From Diphasiastrum complanatum (taxonomy: Eukaryota; Streptophyta; Lycopodiopsida; Lycopodiales; Lycopodiaceae), in NCBI GenBank assembly GCA_029204225.1, contig CM055099.1, positions 70,569,349 to 70,631,348 of the forward strand: a stretch of 62,000 nucleotides of DNA, in the 5' to 3' direction. Positions 1 through 11,423 of this stretch are shown here, in pieces (positions within the stretch are counted from its first letter, which is position 1; each line of letters opens with the position of its first letter). The notes below the pieces were generated by a model. It did not search any database, was not told where the DNA came from, and saw only the letters and a list, made by a program, of their open reading frames with translations. A program made the position numbers and the translations under genes.

Positions 1-89
1 GTATGCCAATACCTTAATCAAGACTCAAATTGTCAACTGTATCAACTTTAGATCTCATACTCAAGACCTATCAACAATTTCTATGCCAG

Positions 90-2713
90 GATCATGCTAA
101 AGAGATCACTAAAATGAGGCAAGAATTTGATGGAAATGCAAAGGATATGCAACAAAAGACTGACAAGAAGGTACAACTTCCATACAACCTCTATAAATCG
201 TAAAACATAGAAAACTAGCACATGGAACCTTGTTTTAAGACTCTAAGGAACCTAACTCAAAACTTTTAAAAAAAAAACCATGTGAATAAAAGTTATGGAC
301 TTGGCTCATTACATTCGCCGCGTCCATTTACATTTACAGTTACTTTATGCATAAGCAGGCCTTGGGCCCTTTTTTATTCATTAGTGACATTCAGACTATA
401 TGGTTGGCCTTTGGCCTTATTATTCATTATTAGGCCATTTGGACATATTACTGGAGAGTGGGGGCCTTCTTGGAGGGCGCACTATTATCCCTCCCAGTTG
501 GGCCCTAGCCACTGGAAGCTTCCTTTTAGGGCTTCCTCTTGGCTATAAGTAGGGAAACTATTTCATTTGTCATTCAGCTGATGATATTGATCTCTCTCTT
601 TAGCCTTCTTAATCTCTCTCTTTCCTGCTTTCTAGGGTTAAGTCTTGCTTATGTGATGCTTTCATAGCTTAGCTCTAGATCAGCTGTGGCTCTATTCGTA
701 ACTATAAAGTAATTATATTATTCTCCAAATACGTTCTTCCTACATATGGAATGGAATTTAGGTAAAAAAACTGAATATGGGAATCATGTAGTGTAATAGT
801 ATTGAGTTTGTTGTTCCATTGTTGTTGATGTTGAAATTGTAACCTAGTATAGCATGAGTAGAGCAAGTTTTTAGATTATGATAGAACATGAAACGACTCT
901 TGCATTTTGCTCAATTGTGTGGGAAGGTCTTTCAATAAAATATTGTGCATTTCTAGCAACCTGAAAAGACCATTGCATGTTACATGGCCCTTTTTGGTTT
1001 GATTATGCATGCAGATAAAAACTTTAAGGGATGATGCAGAACTCCGTCGTAAGCAGGAGATTCATGAGATTGAAGAACGCAAAAACACTCATATCAATGA
1101 ATTAATGAAGAAACATGAAAAAGCCTTCACAGAAATCAAATGCTACTACAATGACATTACACAAAACAATCTTGACCTCATAAAAACTCTGAAGGTGCTA
1201 AGACTATGAAAGCTCCACTCAAATTTGTGCATTGTGATCTCAGAGTTTAGGGTTTACAGTTTACAGTTTAGAATTTAGGGTTTAGGGTATGGGGTTTAAA
1301 GTTAATCATTGTGCATCTTTTAATAACATATAAGGGTTATTGGTGAAATCAGGAGGATGTCACTGACATGAAGAAGAAGGAAGCAGCCAACGAGAAACTT
1401 ATGTATGAAATTGCCCAAGAGAACAAAAGGCTAACGGAGCCCTTAGCACGTGCACTGAAGGAAGTAGAAAACCTCAGAATGATGCTTGCACATTATGAAA
1501 AAGTGAGTCAAGTGGACTTAAGTGAAAAGGGCCACAGACCTAGTATTTGCTGGGTGCTTTCCTATCAAGAGGAAGTTTAGTTTTGTGGACTGATCTTCAG
1601 CTACTTTCATGTGTAGGACAAATTGTCCCTGCAGCAGTCTAGGTTGCAATATTCAGAGGTGTTAAATAAGTTCAAGGATCTTGAATGGAAATACAGATTG
1701 CTAGAGGAAAGCTTTGAAAAGGTAGTCATCTGTGACCTTACTTTTGCATCACTTCAGAGCTAATTATGATTGTTGCCTTCATTTTGGATGTGCATCCCTA
1801 ATGAGGAAGTGGTTTAGGGTTTCAGGTCCAAGGTTATTCATAAATTTGATTGGACCGTGAACTTTGACATAATGATACAGGTAAAAGAAGAGAAAGATAA
1901 CATTGCTACAAGTTTTCATAACAACATTTTTAATGTTCAACAAAAGTGTGGCCTGAAAAGTCTGCTTCTCCAGCAAAAAGTCCAAGTTCTTGACGAAGAG
2001 GTCGAGAAAAAGGTCCATTTCTTAAACAGAAGCATAGCATAGAAATTTGGCATAGGCATACGGAACGGGGAGGCATTCCCATGTTGCGTTCAGAATGTAC
2101 TTTTTTGAGATATTTACATGAAAAATAAATCAATTTTTCATTTTTTATTTCTATTTATGATCTGCAAATATGGGATGTGTTCTGTTCAATACGTATGGAA
2201 TGGAACACACCCAAAAAAAAAACCCAAACAGGCATCAGTGATGTTTCAATTGCTTTTTGACAATAGCTACTGAACAGCATGGGTTTTTAAGCTATAGGTC
2301 AGTGACATGCATTTACAGGAGGCCCAACTTGGAGAGATTTTCAATGCTGCAAAACTGGATCTAAATGAACTTGGTTCAGCTAAAGACAGAGTCAACAAAG
2401 TGCTGGAATCAAAAAACCGAGAAATCAGAGTGTTATATTATGAGAATGGGAAGATAAGGAGTGTATGTGACATCTATAGCTCTCACTTCCTAGAGCATAA
2501 ATTTTTACCCTTTTAAAACTATTGATCTTTATTTCTTACAAAACCTTTTGTTTAAAGAATAGCTGGTAGGGTGATACCTAAGATTCTTAGTCTTCTCTGA
2601 TTCCACAGGCATACAACAGCATCATCAAAGCATTTGAAGCTAAACTTGCTGAATACGGAATTCCTTTACAAGAAATGGGCTTACCGTATTATATAGCAGA
2701 TATATCAGTTTAG
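90..2713 (+). CDS. DRC4: Dynein regulatory complex subunit 4 (GAS8-like), C-terminal part, 7 exons
   Basis: Coiled-coil subunit of the nexin-dynein regulatory complex, which links outer-doublet microtubules and dynein control in motile cilia; in a plant it would act in sperm flagella. Exons read at 90-170, 1015-1194, 1353-1502, 1617-1721, 1881-2012, 2319-2462 and 2609-2713 (stop TAG 2711-2713), each bounded by AG/GT; every exon length is a multiple of three, so all introns are phase 0. About 298 residues are visible against roughly 480 in the animal protein. Recognisable blocks in family order: [52 protein letters not shown] and a C-terminal [12 protein letters not shown]. No frameshift or internal stop. 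The start codon and N-terminal exons lie left of the window, and the first exon's acceptor at 88-89 is the least certain boundary. Confidence 0.93.
171..1014 (+). other. DRC4 intron, 844 bp, no embedded gene
   Basis: By far the longest visible intron of the gene (the others are about 100-310 bp). It begins GTACAA and ends ATGCAG. I see no transposon coding motif in it; the open frame at 282-548 has no recognisable features. Confidence 0.6.
1245..1298 (+). repeat. Short TTTAGGG-like interstitial motif cluster
   Basis: Inside a DRC4 intron there are three TTTAGGG units and several one-base variants (TTTACAG, TTTAGAA, TATGGGG). TTTAGGG is the usual land-plant telomere unit. The cluster is only about 54 bp, so a degenerate microsatellite is as likely as a true interstitial telomeric repeat. 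Confidence 0.5.
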
Positions 2714-3409
2714 GTCGCTCTGTGTTTTAGCTACGTCATTGGAAGGGAGGTATTTTCTCCATTATACCAGTAAGAAATAATCTGTTAAACATGATGCGAT
2801 CATTGGCATTCCACTAAACTTTGGTTGCCCTTAAAGTTTGTAAATATTGAGTGATGTATATGTATGTTTTTGCTAGCATTGTAGTATTTTGTTGCATTGG
2901 ATCATTTCTTCAAAGTTTGCTCATCATGGAACCTCAACCCTGTTTCTTGTCAAATGAGTACATGTTTTCAAGTTTCGATCAAGATTTGCCCTCTTTAAAC
3001 CACAAAACCTAATCCTTAATCCCTTTTTCTTGTAAGAGAAGTGGCTGAGCTACTTTTGAAATTGCATATTTTCTCAACAGCTTAGACTGTGAGAATTTAC
3101 TGGTTAATGAAGCAACTATCCAGCATTCGATACACGGTAAACGGCAGCGCAAACCCCGCTACCTGCGATCCGACGGTACATTTCGCAGGTCGACTAACAC
3201 GCAGTTACACAAATCAAAACATGAGCAATAAGCTGATAGACCTGATGAGTTGCAAGCACTGGGGTACTACCTGAGGTATGCTATTGCTGATCTACCGCAT
3301 GCAGCCTGTGCATATATACTGGCTGCCCAATGAAAACAAACTTTGACCATGTTGGGGGTCAAGCCCATCTGGTTCCCAATTCTAGCCTATGCCATGAGCA
3401 ACGTTTCCT
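2714..3409. other. DRC4 3' flank, nothing recognised
   Basis: Contains the presumed 3' UTR after the DRC4 stop, then AT-rich sequence. Short open frames (for example 3089-3274) show no domain or codon pattern that I recognise. Confidence 0.5.
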
Positions 3410-3495
3410 CAACGTTGAGGCTATCCACGTGGCATCCGTTTGTTGGCCATGCAACGTTGAGGCTATGCTATTCACGTGCCATTAGTTTGTTGGCC
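3410..3495 (+). repeat. Imperfect tandem duplication, about 42-bp unit
   Basis: Two copies beginning CAACGTTGAGGCTAT and ending GTTTGTTGGCC, at 3410 and 3452. The second carries a few bases of insertion before CACGTG. Confidence 0.75.
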
Positions 3496-3812
3496 CTACT
3501 CTTCTTGGGCGTTCATCTGGGGACAAAAGCTATTCTTCAGTTTTGCACAAGATTTTTTATTGATGATGTTGGACGTGCACATAAAGGCCACGTGAAGGCC
3601 ATGTGAATTACTTTGTTATCATCATGCCTTCATCATGCTGCACCTCTCTCTTCTTCCAACAATAGCTTAGGTGGGCACGAACTTTCAGATTTGATAAGGA
3701 TCAGAGCACAACATTAATTGCTGCCTGTTTCATCTGCATCGGCATCGGATTTGCAATCAACATCTACTCGCTACAAAAACAGATCTGGCAGTTGCTTCTC
3801 TGCTACGAAACG

Positions 3813-3985
3813 CGACCTCCATCTGCACAGCACTTCCATCTGCGTTTGTGGAAAAGCAGAGCTTTTTCTTTTGACCTCTCTGTGCCAGCACATCTTCGTC
3901 GGGAACTCCATGTGACCTCCATCTACATTGCATCTTCACACCACTTCCTTCTGTGTTTGTGAGGAGGAGCGAAGCTTTTTCTTTT

Positions 3986-3995
<10 letters not shown>
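3813..3995 (+). repeat. Imperfect direct duplication, 70-85 bp unit
   Basis: Copy 1 (3813-3884) and copy 2 (3913-3995) share GACCTCCATCT, CACTTCC, GTTTGTG and GCTTTTTCTTTTGA. The second copy runs straight into the (CT) tract, as if the tract expanded from the CTCTC end of the unit. Confidence 0.7.

Positions 3996-4032
<37 letters not shown>
3988..4032 (+). repeat. (CT)n microsatellite, 45 bp
   Basis: Uninterrupted CT dinucleotides. Serine/leucine or arginine/glutamate frames reading through it are artefacts. Confidence 0.95.
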
Positions 4033-4034
<2 letters not shown>

Positions 4035-5469
4035 GTGGTATGCTTGCTGCTGACATGGATGTGCATACTTGCTATGCGTGGTAGCTGTTTTCTTTTCGTG
4101 TCTTTAAATTGGAAAAACATTAGTACCTGTAATCTGAGCAGAATTCTACTATCAAATGGCCTGATGGAGCATCTGGTCTATCGATGCTTCAATGTCTATA
4201 TTCTCAGCCAAAAGTTGTGATGAATGGCAAAAGGGAGCCTTTGCAGGCTCCGTCGCAGCTCTAGAGACTACCTTATGAAAAAATGCTACTATCAAAATTA
4301 AATGCCTTACTGGAGTTTCTGCCTCCTTTGCCTATTCCCTCAACAAACGCTACTAAACAATGGCCTAAGGGAGCCTCTGCTCCATCGCAGCTCCTGCAGT
4401 TGTATCCTGACATTTCATGCATAGTGTAGATGTTGGTTTTTTTACATTGGCAAGATTGGTGATTTGCTAGCTTCCTAAACCAAGATCCTTATATGATTTT
4501 AGATTATCAACAGAAGAGCATAATCATTGCTGGTTGCTACGAAAATCAAACGTTGTTGCAAGGATCCTACGCCTGTTGGGAGAGCACAATCATTGCTAGC
4601 TGGGTGTTGGAAAAGCTTTGGTTGGTAAAACGAACCAAGATCCTCAAGCCTTTCTTCTTTTTTTTATTACGAGTGGTTTGTGTTTTACCTTGATGGAGTA
4701 GTTCTTTTACATATCTAACCGTGAATTTCATTAAAAGATTTGAGGGTTTTGCTTTTGTCTCTCAATCATTGTGATTTTTAATTAAGGTTGAATTCGTCAA
4801 AGATTTATCTCAAGGTTATGTTTGGGTTAATTTTGTACCAATAATTCATGGCCCCTTCGTCTTGTTTGATTGAATCAAGCCATAATTTAATATTAGCTAT
4901 AGAGGGCGTATTTATTTCATCAATAAATAAAGCAGGCCCAAAGTTTATGTAAGTCTTATTTCCTTGAACCGACTTTCTTAAACTCAGAGCATCATCTCAT
5001 GACAACAATTGTAGAAAGTGTGAAGTGATCAAGAGACAAAAATATATGATTGTCGATGAGAAGGTAAGAGAATTGAGAGTGACGATCAGTGGATTCGATT
5101 GAAACCAATAAAATGCTTCAGTATGACAAAAACTTAGAAAAACCAAGAGTTTGCAAAATGAATGAGATATGCATCACATAGGCATGATCTACCTTCTTTG
5201 TAATATATGATGTAAGTTCACGAAATTTTATTTGCATATATCATTCAACTTTGAAGAGCTCTACTGACTTTTTCCAGAAGATGAGTACAAGTTATTTATA
5301 TGCATTTCACATTGGTAAAATAATGTCAATTAGATGCGAACAATCTTTTTTTTGGCAAACTTCAAAGTTCAAATTTCATACTGTGAAATTGTACAGAGAC
5401 ATGCATAATCTCTTTGAAAAATTTGAAGAGGACAATTGCCACCTCTTCATGGCAACATGTGTCCAGATG
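4033..5469. other. Unrecognised, no gene seen
   Basis: AT-rich DNA with loosely repeated phrases around GGGAGCCT and CTCCATCGCAGCTC (about 4220-4400). The part from about 5100 to 5469 may be decayed Helitron helicase-side sequence on the - strand, but I could not confirm any motif there. Confidence 0.4.
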
Positions 5470-6840
5470 GTCCAGACTTCATAGCATATTTTAGAATGCA
5501 ATATGACCAATTTGTATTGCTAATCCTTTGTAAGTTCATGTGCGCTTTCCAAAGAAAAAGTAGACTTGGACGATATGGTACTACATTCCTATCTTCATGT
5601 CTAGGTCGATAATTCAATTTCTATTTTCGGAACTTACATGTTTTGTGATGAAGATGGTTGAAATGGAAATCCATATTTGCTTTTACTTTTTCTATTGCCT
5701 TTTATTTTGCAGTTTTTTCGACAATAATGAATCTGTTTTTTAACAACCAAATTGTTTAGGTCTCTATCAAATTCATTAATAGGCTCATCAAATTTGTGCA
5801 ATTGGTCATTCCACTTTGTTGGAATGCATGCAACGATTTCATTTGAAATTGTTTTCACATCTTCTTTTTCAATCCAAAACATGATATGCGTATGAACTGA
5901 TCTTTTGTTTTGGATCTCATATTGAATGACATGGTATTTGATTCTTCCTAACAAGAAGTGCTTTGAAAGCAGATACTCTTTCATGAATCTTTCCAATCGG
6001 GCCACAAATAGCATCGTGCACTCAATCGGACAATTTCGCCCATCAAAACATGTTTATTTGTTGTGCAATCTTCTTTATTTGAGCGGTTTTAAACCATCTC
6101 GTCTCTGAATTTTCGTCCGCAGTCAATGTAAAAAAAAAATTGGGGGAGTCTCCATTGTTCAACCATTGTTAAGAGATCTTTTAAATTGCGTCTATGCCAA
6201 GATGGTGTGTTTGGAATTTCAGTTGGTACAGTATATTTTAAAACATGACTGAATATTTGCTGTTTAGATGCTTTCTTATTCTTTGAGAGAAAGCTGATTA
6301 AGTCTTTTTGTAGTACTATTGATGGAATGCTATTTGATATTATAACTGCTTGCCTAATTCGGTATAAGACTATTATGTAGGGGAAATATAGTGTAAAAAT
6401 CGAAAAGAAAAAACTTGCTCGTAGGCTAGTATAATCAAGGAAGCTTATATTTCCATCATAAAATCCATGAGCAAATGGAAATAAAAAAGGAAACAGGCTC
6501 GTTCCCAATGTTAACGCAGGAGGGACTTTCTCTTCGCAGACTCATTTTCAATATGTAATTCACATGCAATTGCATCATCAAGCAATGATTTTCTTGTGAT
6601 CCAGCCTTCTGAAAAAGATTTATACCGTCTTTTTGTTTCAATTGAAACATCAACGAAGGCTAGATTTTGCACTACAAAAGGCTCTAATCCCAATATGCTT
6701 CGTATATATTCAGGTGATTGAAATACAGTGTAGTGTATTCTATGTTTATTTTTTACACAAGAAGTACAGACATACCATGCTTTTTTGGATTCATTTCCAT
6801 ATGTATATTTCCATAAAAATGTATTGGCTATTGCGTACAA
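5470..6840 (-). pseudogene. Helitron-type Rep (HUH) domain, frameshifted
   Basis: Rolling-circle replication initiator of Helitron transposons, broken into several frames. Reading 5'->3' on the - strand: a block with IETKRRYKSFSEGWIT (6511-6840); after a frame change LFPFLFPFAHG and WHRRNLKDLLTMVEQWRLP (6089-6508); after another break ARLERFMKEYLL and the metal-binding HUH-like VHTHIMFWIE (5634-6014); then, past a stop, DRNVVPYRPSLLFLWKAHMN (about 5525-5605) and the probable catalytic tyrosine motif YCILKYAMK (5478-5504). The order matches the Rep part of RepHel proteins. The helicase half that should follow is not recognisable, so the copy is truncated or decayed. Its HxH reads H-T-H with a polar middle residue. 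No Helitron ends (5' TC, 3' hairpin-CTRR) were assigned. Confidence 0.8.
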
Positions 6841-7596
6841 AGGTATATTATCAATTGCTAATATGTTTTTTTTTTTTTGGAAATGTGGTGCATGGAAAAA
6901 GTTGAGCTGCTACAAATGGAACAACATTTCATACATGTTCTTTGTCTAGCAAACGAGCGTTTTTGGTTCATGGATGATGTCATAAATATAGTCCAAGCAA
7001 CAAGAAAGATGGCAATTAAAATACGTATTAAAATTTAAATGCTAAAAATGAAGATTGCGATATAAAAAATAAGATGAAAAATTTATTATTTGAAGTATCA
7101 AAAAGAGGAAGTAGTCTTTATCTAAAAGCATGCAAACATATAAACATACCAAATGATCATCTATGATTCTTAGATAACAAAAAAAGAAAAATTTATCATA
7201 GTACAAGGACACATTGGAAAATGTATCATAACAGATAGAATTGTAACAAGTATTTAAAGAAGTTTGAGAGAAAAAAAAAAAAAGAACAAAACGGTAGAAT
7301 CGATTGCTAACTTATAGTTTTAAAATATCATATCATTCCACATCGATTTAGTATCACATATTTCATAATTCATTTTAAATTTCAAACATATCAGCAAATA
7401 AACTCATAAAAAAATAAATTTATAATTACGTTGCGTGAAAATATCAGGACATGTAATATAACTTATATCCGTTCTTTGTTCTTTGTACATAGTATCTGTA
7501 AATTCAAAATATATAAAATACAGGCATCATTTCGGCCATTGGTCAAAGATATTGATCTGGATGCAAGTTAAATCTCTTAAGATTATTATCTAAATC
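6841..7596. other. AT-rich spacer between Rep and kinase frames
   Basis: Very AT-rich, many short A/T runs, no coding motif on either strand. Confidence 0.5.
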
Positions 7597-8514
7597 TTAT
7601 AAATTTCTTCTTGCATGCTCGTCAGTAATATAATATTCTTTTGTGGTAATATATTTGATATGCTCTGCATTAGCTGTTGCAAGGCTCTGATTCCAATCAG
7701 GATAGTGCAACTTACAAAACTCTTCACAAAATGTGATGAGTTCGGTGATCAGCCATGCCACTAACCATGTGTCTGTAGCTCTCATGTACACATGGTTGCG
7801 ATTTAGCAACTCGGGAGCTAACCACGGTCGAAGTGCATGGGTTGTCGGATTGGCCACCCAAGATTTTATGGATTCGTATTGGACTCTTTCCCAATCGATA
7901 ACACCAGTTCTGGGATGCATTTGGTTGGTGAAATCGATCATGACATTAGCTGCGTGCAAATCGCAATGTAAAAGGAATTCATTATGTGCAAATGCCATTG
8001 TTTGCACGAAAGCATGTGAGGTGCCACACACATGGTCACAAATTGATTTTATCTTGACCATCTCATCTAACGATATAATAGAGTCTACTTGAGAACTCTT
8101 TACCTTACCATTTCCTTGCAACTTTGCCATGGCTCTTCTAAACGAGCCATTCTTGATTGGTAGCTTCATCATCATATTGTCCAGGCTACCTCCATTGAAG
8201 TACAAGAAGATAGAGACCAAAGGAGGTTGTCGTGTATGTCCAATACTCCGCACAATTCCCATGTGTGCAATATCAATACTAACCTCTTGCGTGAAGGATT
8301 TCAATCTATCTTGTCGCTCACCTTTGTATCTCTTTGCGGCAAAAACAACTCCTTCAGGGAAAAAAAATATTCCAATGATTCCAATTGTAAAACAGGATCC
8401 AAATGTACCAGATCCTACTCTTTCTTTCCAAACAATTGCATCATTTGAAATTCCCACTGATAGAGTGCATTCGGAATTCCTGACACTCACTGCTAGTGTG
8501 CAAAATCTGTTTTC
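7597..8514 (-). CDS. Protein-kinase-like domain with atypical catalytic motifs
   Basis: One uninterrupted frame of about 300 residues with the kinase landmarks in order: glycine loop VGSGTFG, beta-3 lysine VFAAKRYKG, hinge-like YFNGGSLD, catalytic loop HCDLHAANVMID, metal loop IDWE, then WLAPELL and ATDTWLVAWLITE. Catalytic Asp and Asn and the metal-binding Asp are kept, but HRD is HCD and DFG is DWE, which is unusual. No ATG precedes the domain in this frame (an in-frame stop lies at 8515-8517 and the first Met is well inside), so translation needs an upstream exon, perhaps 8631-8933, or another start. It lies upstream of, and on the same strand as, the Rep pseudogene, so it could be Helitron cargo or simply the host locus. 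Its intact frame beside broken transposon frames suggests more recent constraint. Substrate unknown. Confidence 0.72.
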   Translation of the reverse strand, partial: ENRFCTLAVSVRNSECTLSVGISNDAIVWKERVGSGTFGSCFTIGIIGIFFFPEGVVFAAKRYKGERQDRLKSFTQEVSIDIAHMGIVRSIGHTRQPPLVSIFLYFNGGSLDNMMMKLPIKNGSFRRAMAKLQGNGKVKSSQVDSIISLDEMVKIKSICDHVCGTSHAFVQTMAFAHNEFLLHCDLHAANVMIDFTNQMHPRTGVIDWERVQYESIKSWVANPTTHALRPWLAPELLNRNHVYMRATDTWLVAWLITELITFCEEFCKLHYPDWNQSLATANAEHIKYITTKEYYITDEHARRNL

Positions 8515-8630
8515 TTAAACTCCATTGATGAATTGTCTCCCACATGTGAGTGACATTGATGTTCTAATCGCATTTTTTTTTATAACACAATTTGTGACTC
8601 GATATGTTTAGCTCTTTTATTTTTTTCTTT

Positions 8631-8933
8631 CTATATTCTCCACAGCTTGTCCCAACATTCTAATCTAGTTCTATCTATCCCCGAGGGAACTTCATCTCCC
8701 AAGTCCTGAAGACACTTATTGACATTTTTAATAAAATTAGAAATATTTTCTGTGACTTTTTCTTCATTGGAGTTATATTCTTTACAGGCCGCTTGAATTA
8801 TTTTGTTTGTAGGTGCTCTCACACGAGCCTCATTACAAACAACTTCTTGTAACTCAGTGTTGTTGAAACCACTTATTAATCGGCAAACCAATGTACGTAA
8901 AGATCTAAGAAGAATTTTTCTTTGGTCGCCCAT
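8631..8933 (-). CDS. Hypothetical 100-residue frame, possible 5' exon of the kinase unit
   Basis: ATG-started helical-looking frame beginning MGDQRKILLRSLRTLVCRL and ending ECWDKLWRI, 140 bp upstream of the kinase frame on the same strand. I recognise no family. A GT near 8650 (in AAGCTGTGGAG on the - strand) and AG sites just before the kinase frame would allow splicing, but the junction cannot be fixed by eye. The first part of this frame lies in the tandem duplication described separately; the distal copy has lost the ATG and gained a stop. Confidence 0.4.
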   Translation of the reverse strand: MGDQRKILLRSLRTLVCRLISGFNNTELQEVVCNEARVRAPTNKIIQAACKEYNSNEEKVTENISNFIKNVNKCLQDLGDEVPSGIDRTRLECWDKLWRI

Positions 8934-10472
8934 AATTTTTGCGGAAAAACTTAGCGGTTACTAATGCCGAAATATTGAATTTACAATAACAAATTTGATT
9001 GCAGAACAATTGTTAAAACAACAAATTGCATATAATAAAAAATCTTTTTTACTAGTTAAGAATAACAATTTACAGACTCGGCCTCGTAATAAAGCCCATC
9101 TCATGAATCACAATTAAGTTACTACAAATCATAGAAAAGTTAATGAGTTGATAATATCAAAAATATGAAATTGCAAGCATTTTTTGTAACTGAAATATGA
9201 AATACAAAATTGAAATGTACTAAATCACATACAAAAATAAAAATATATACTAAAAATGTTAAAATTGACACATTTATATAATTTTAAAATCTTTAAGCAA
9301 CACAGTCATAGAATGCACACAATTTTTATATAATAAACATGCAACAGACAATCATGATAACTATGCATTTATCAATAGCACCTACCCAAATGAATGGCCA
9401 TGCACCAAAAATGAATTGACAATTATCAGGCATACAAAGGATTACTGGAAACTCATGAGTAGCACTTAGCCAAGTAAATGGCCGCGCACCAAAAATGAAT
9501 TTAGAATAATCAAGAACTGAAGAGTAATCTTGCAACAAACAACCATGGTAGTTATAGATTCATCAATAGCACCTAACCAGTAAATGATCATGCACCAAAG
9601 ATGTATCAATAATTATCAGGTACACAAATGGTTATTGAGATTCATCAATAGCACATAGCCATTACAAAGAACTTCTTGTAATTGAATGTTGTTGAAACCA
9701 CTTATTGATCGACAAACAGATGTACGTAAAGATTTGAGAAGAATTTTTCTTTAGTCGCCGATAATTTTTGCGAAAAAACTTAACGATTACTAATGCCAGA
9801 ATATTGAATTTACAATAACAAATTTGATTGCAAAACAACTGTTAAAACAACAAATTGCATATAATAAAAAATCTTTTTTACTAGTTAAGAATAACAATTT
9901 ATAGACCCAGCCTCGTAATAATGCCCACTTCATGAATCACAATTAAGTTATTACGAATCATAAAAAAGTTAATGAGTTGATAATACTAGAAATATGAAAC
10001 TGTAAGCATGTGTTGTAATTGAAAATTGAAATGTACTAAATCACATACAAAAATAAAAACATATACTAAAAATGAAATTGAAACATTTATATATTTTTAA
10101 AATCTTCAGGCAACACAGTCATAGAATGCACACAATTCCTAAATAATAAACATGCAACAGACAACCATGATAATTATGCATTCATCAATAGCACCTACCC
10201 AAATGAATGGCCATGCACCAAAAATGAATCGACAATTATCAGGTATAGAAAATATTATTGGAAATTCATGAGTAGCACCTAGCCAAGTAAATGGCCGTGC
10301 ACCAAATGAATTTAGAATAATCAGGAACTGAAGAGTAATCATGCATGCAACAACCATGGTAGTTATAGATTCATCAATAGCACCTAACCAAGTAAATAGT
10401 CGTGCACCAAAGATGAATCAATAATTATCAGGTACACAAATGGTTATTGAGATTCATCAATAGCACATAGCC
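8831..10472. repeat. Tandem duplication, two copies of about 820 bp
   Basis: Copy 1 starts at 8831 and copy 2 at 9660 with CATTACAAA.AACTTCTTGT; both continue through ATTTTTGCG.AAAAACTTA, TTTACAATAACAAATTTG and CATACAAAAATAAAAA to GATTCATCAATAGCACATAGCC (9639-9660 and 10,451-10,472). Period is about 829 bp at the left and 812 at the right. The unit holds the 5' part of the 100-residue frame and all sequence upstream of it. Confidence 0.9.
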
Positions 10473-10490
10473 AAGTGAATAGCCGTGAAC
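9370..10490 (-). repeat. Short tandem units (AGCACCTA-CCAAGTAAATGG...) within the duplication
   Basis: Degenerate units of roughly 80-110 bp containing AGCACCTA, CAAGTAAATGG and GCACCAAA.ATGAAT recur about four times per large copy. Read on the - strand they give FGARPFTWLGA / FGAWPFIWVGA. A last unit reaches about 10,490. Confidence 0.7.
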
Positions 10491-10803
10491 CTAGCAGCAA
10501 ATTTAGCAATCCACGAGAGTATTTATTTATTGGAAATCCATTGCCAATCTCCTTCAAGATCATTCCACCAATTTTCCACCAATTTCTTTTGTTCCCTCCA
10601 TGTTTGAAGAGGATCTTGGGCTTGAAAGCTCCACCTCCTTGAAAATAGTTGCACTGTAATGAGGGAAACCCGAGGCCTCCATGCCTCATGGGGATCAAGA
10701 TCACAAAATAGGCACAAATGCTAATTGTCAAGATTTTCCATACTAGCTTGACTAGTCCATAAGCTATGAACTTTTTGCATGATAGATCTAATCTTGTAAT
10801 CAA
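10491..10803 (-). other. Degenerate coding-like remnant, possibly non-LTR retrotransposon
   Basis: The - strand reads RHGGLGFPSL, reminiscent of the GGLGL motif near the end of LINE reverse transcriptases, and in a shifted frame FQAQDPLQTWREQ and ENWWNDLEGDWQW. Neither frame is long or diagnostic. Left open between a LINE remnant and an unknown repeat. Confidence 0.25.
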
Positions 10804-11423
10804 AAGCTATCTTGACCTTATTGAGGTTACATACTTTCTCAAGACTTAGTGCCATTTGTGGATGATTCACTTAAACTCATGAGAAGTTTAGAAATTGTCT
10901 CACAAAATAAAAAGACACAATCTTGCACACTATGAGTGACAATTTTGTTCTTGCTCTTACAAGCATACATTTGATGACACAACCACTTGCTTTATAAATG
11001 ATTTAGAACCAGATCTAAGCCATTAATGACATGAGAAAAGTCCTTACAAGAGGCAGCATACAAAACTAGCATTGCTTCACTCCAACTTTGAGATGTAGAA
11101 ATCTCAAATGATAGAAGTAAAACAAAAGTGGATGTGTTGGAGTAGGCACCACCTGAAAAATGCTCTTTTCCATGATTTGTGAACCACAAAAACTCGGCCC
11201 GGCCTCTTGAAAATCTCCTTTGGCACCATGAGTTGGGATGACTCCTCTTGAAGTATTGGTCTTTCTCCATCATGCACTTGGATTGCTGGTAGATATGTGG
11301 ATTCTACCATCATCCTCTTGATTGAGATGAGATTCTACTTACTCCTTACATGCAAAGGAATATAGCCAAAGCATACGGATCTAAAGATCCCCAAAGTATA
11401 AACTGTTGCAATCTTCCTATCTG
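10804..11423 (-). other. Unrecognised short - strand frames beside an LTR
   Basis: Short - strand frames (10,992-11,273 and 11,104-11,313) with no known motif. They abut the left end of the LTR at 11,424, so they could be flank or leader of a retroelement. Confidence 0.3.

Noticed and set aside
282-548. Coding frame inside the DRC4 intron
   Set aside because: No recognised motif, no splice context, hydrophobic low-information translation.
5470-8933. Endogenous giant-virus insertion (kinase plus Rep plus AT-rich DNA)
   Set aside because: No capsid, polymerase or packaging gene seen, and the Rep blocks fit Helitrons directly.
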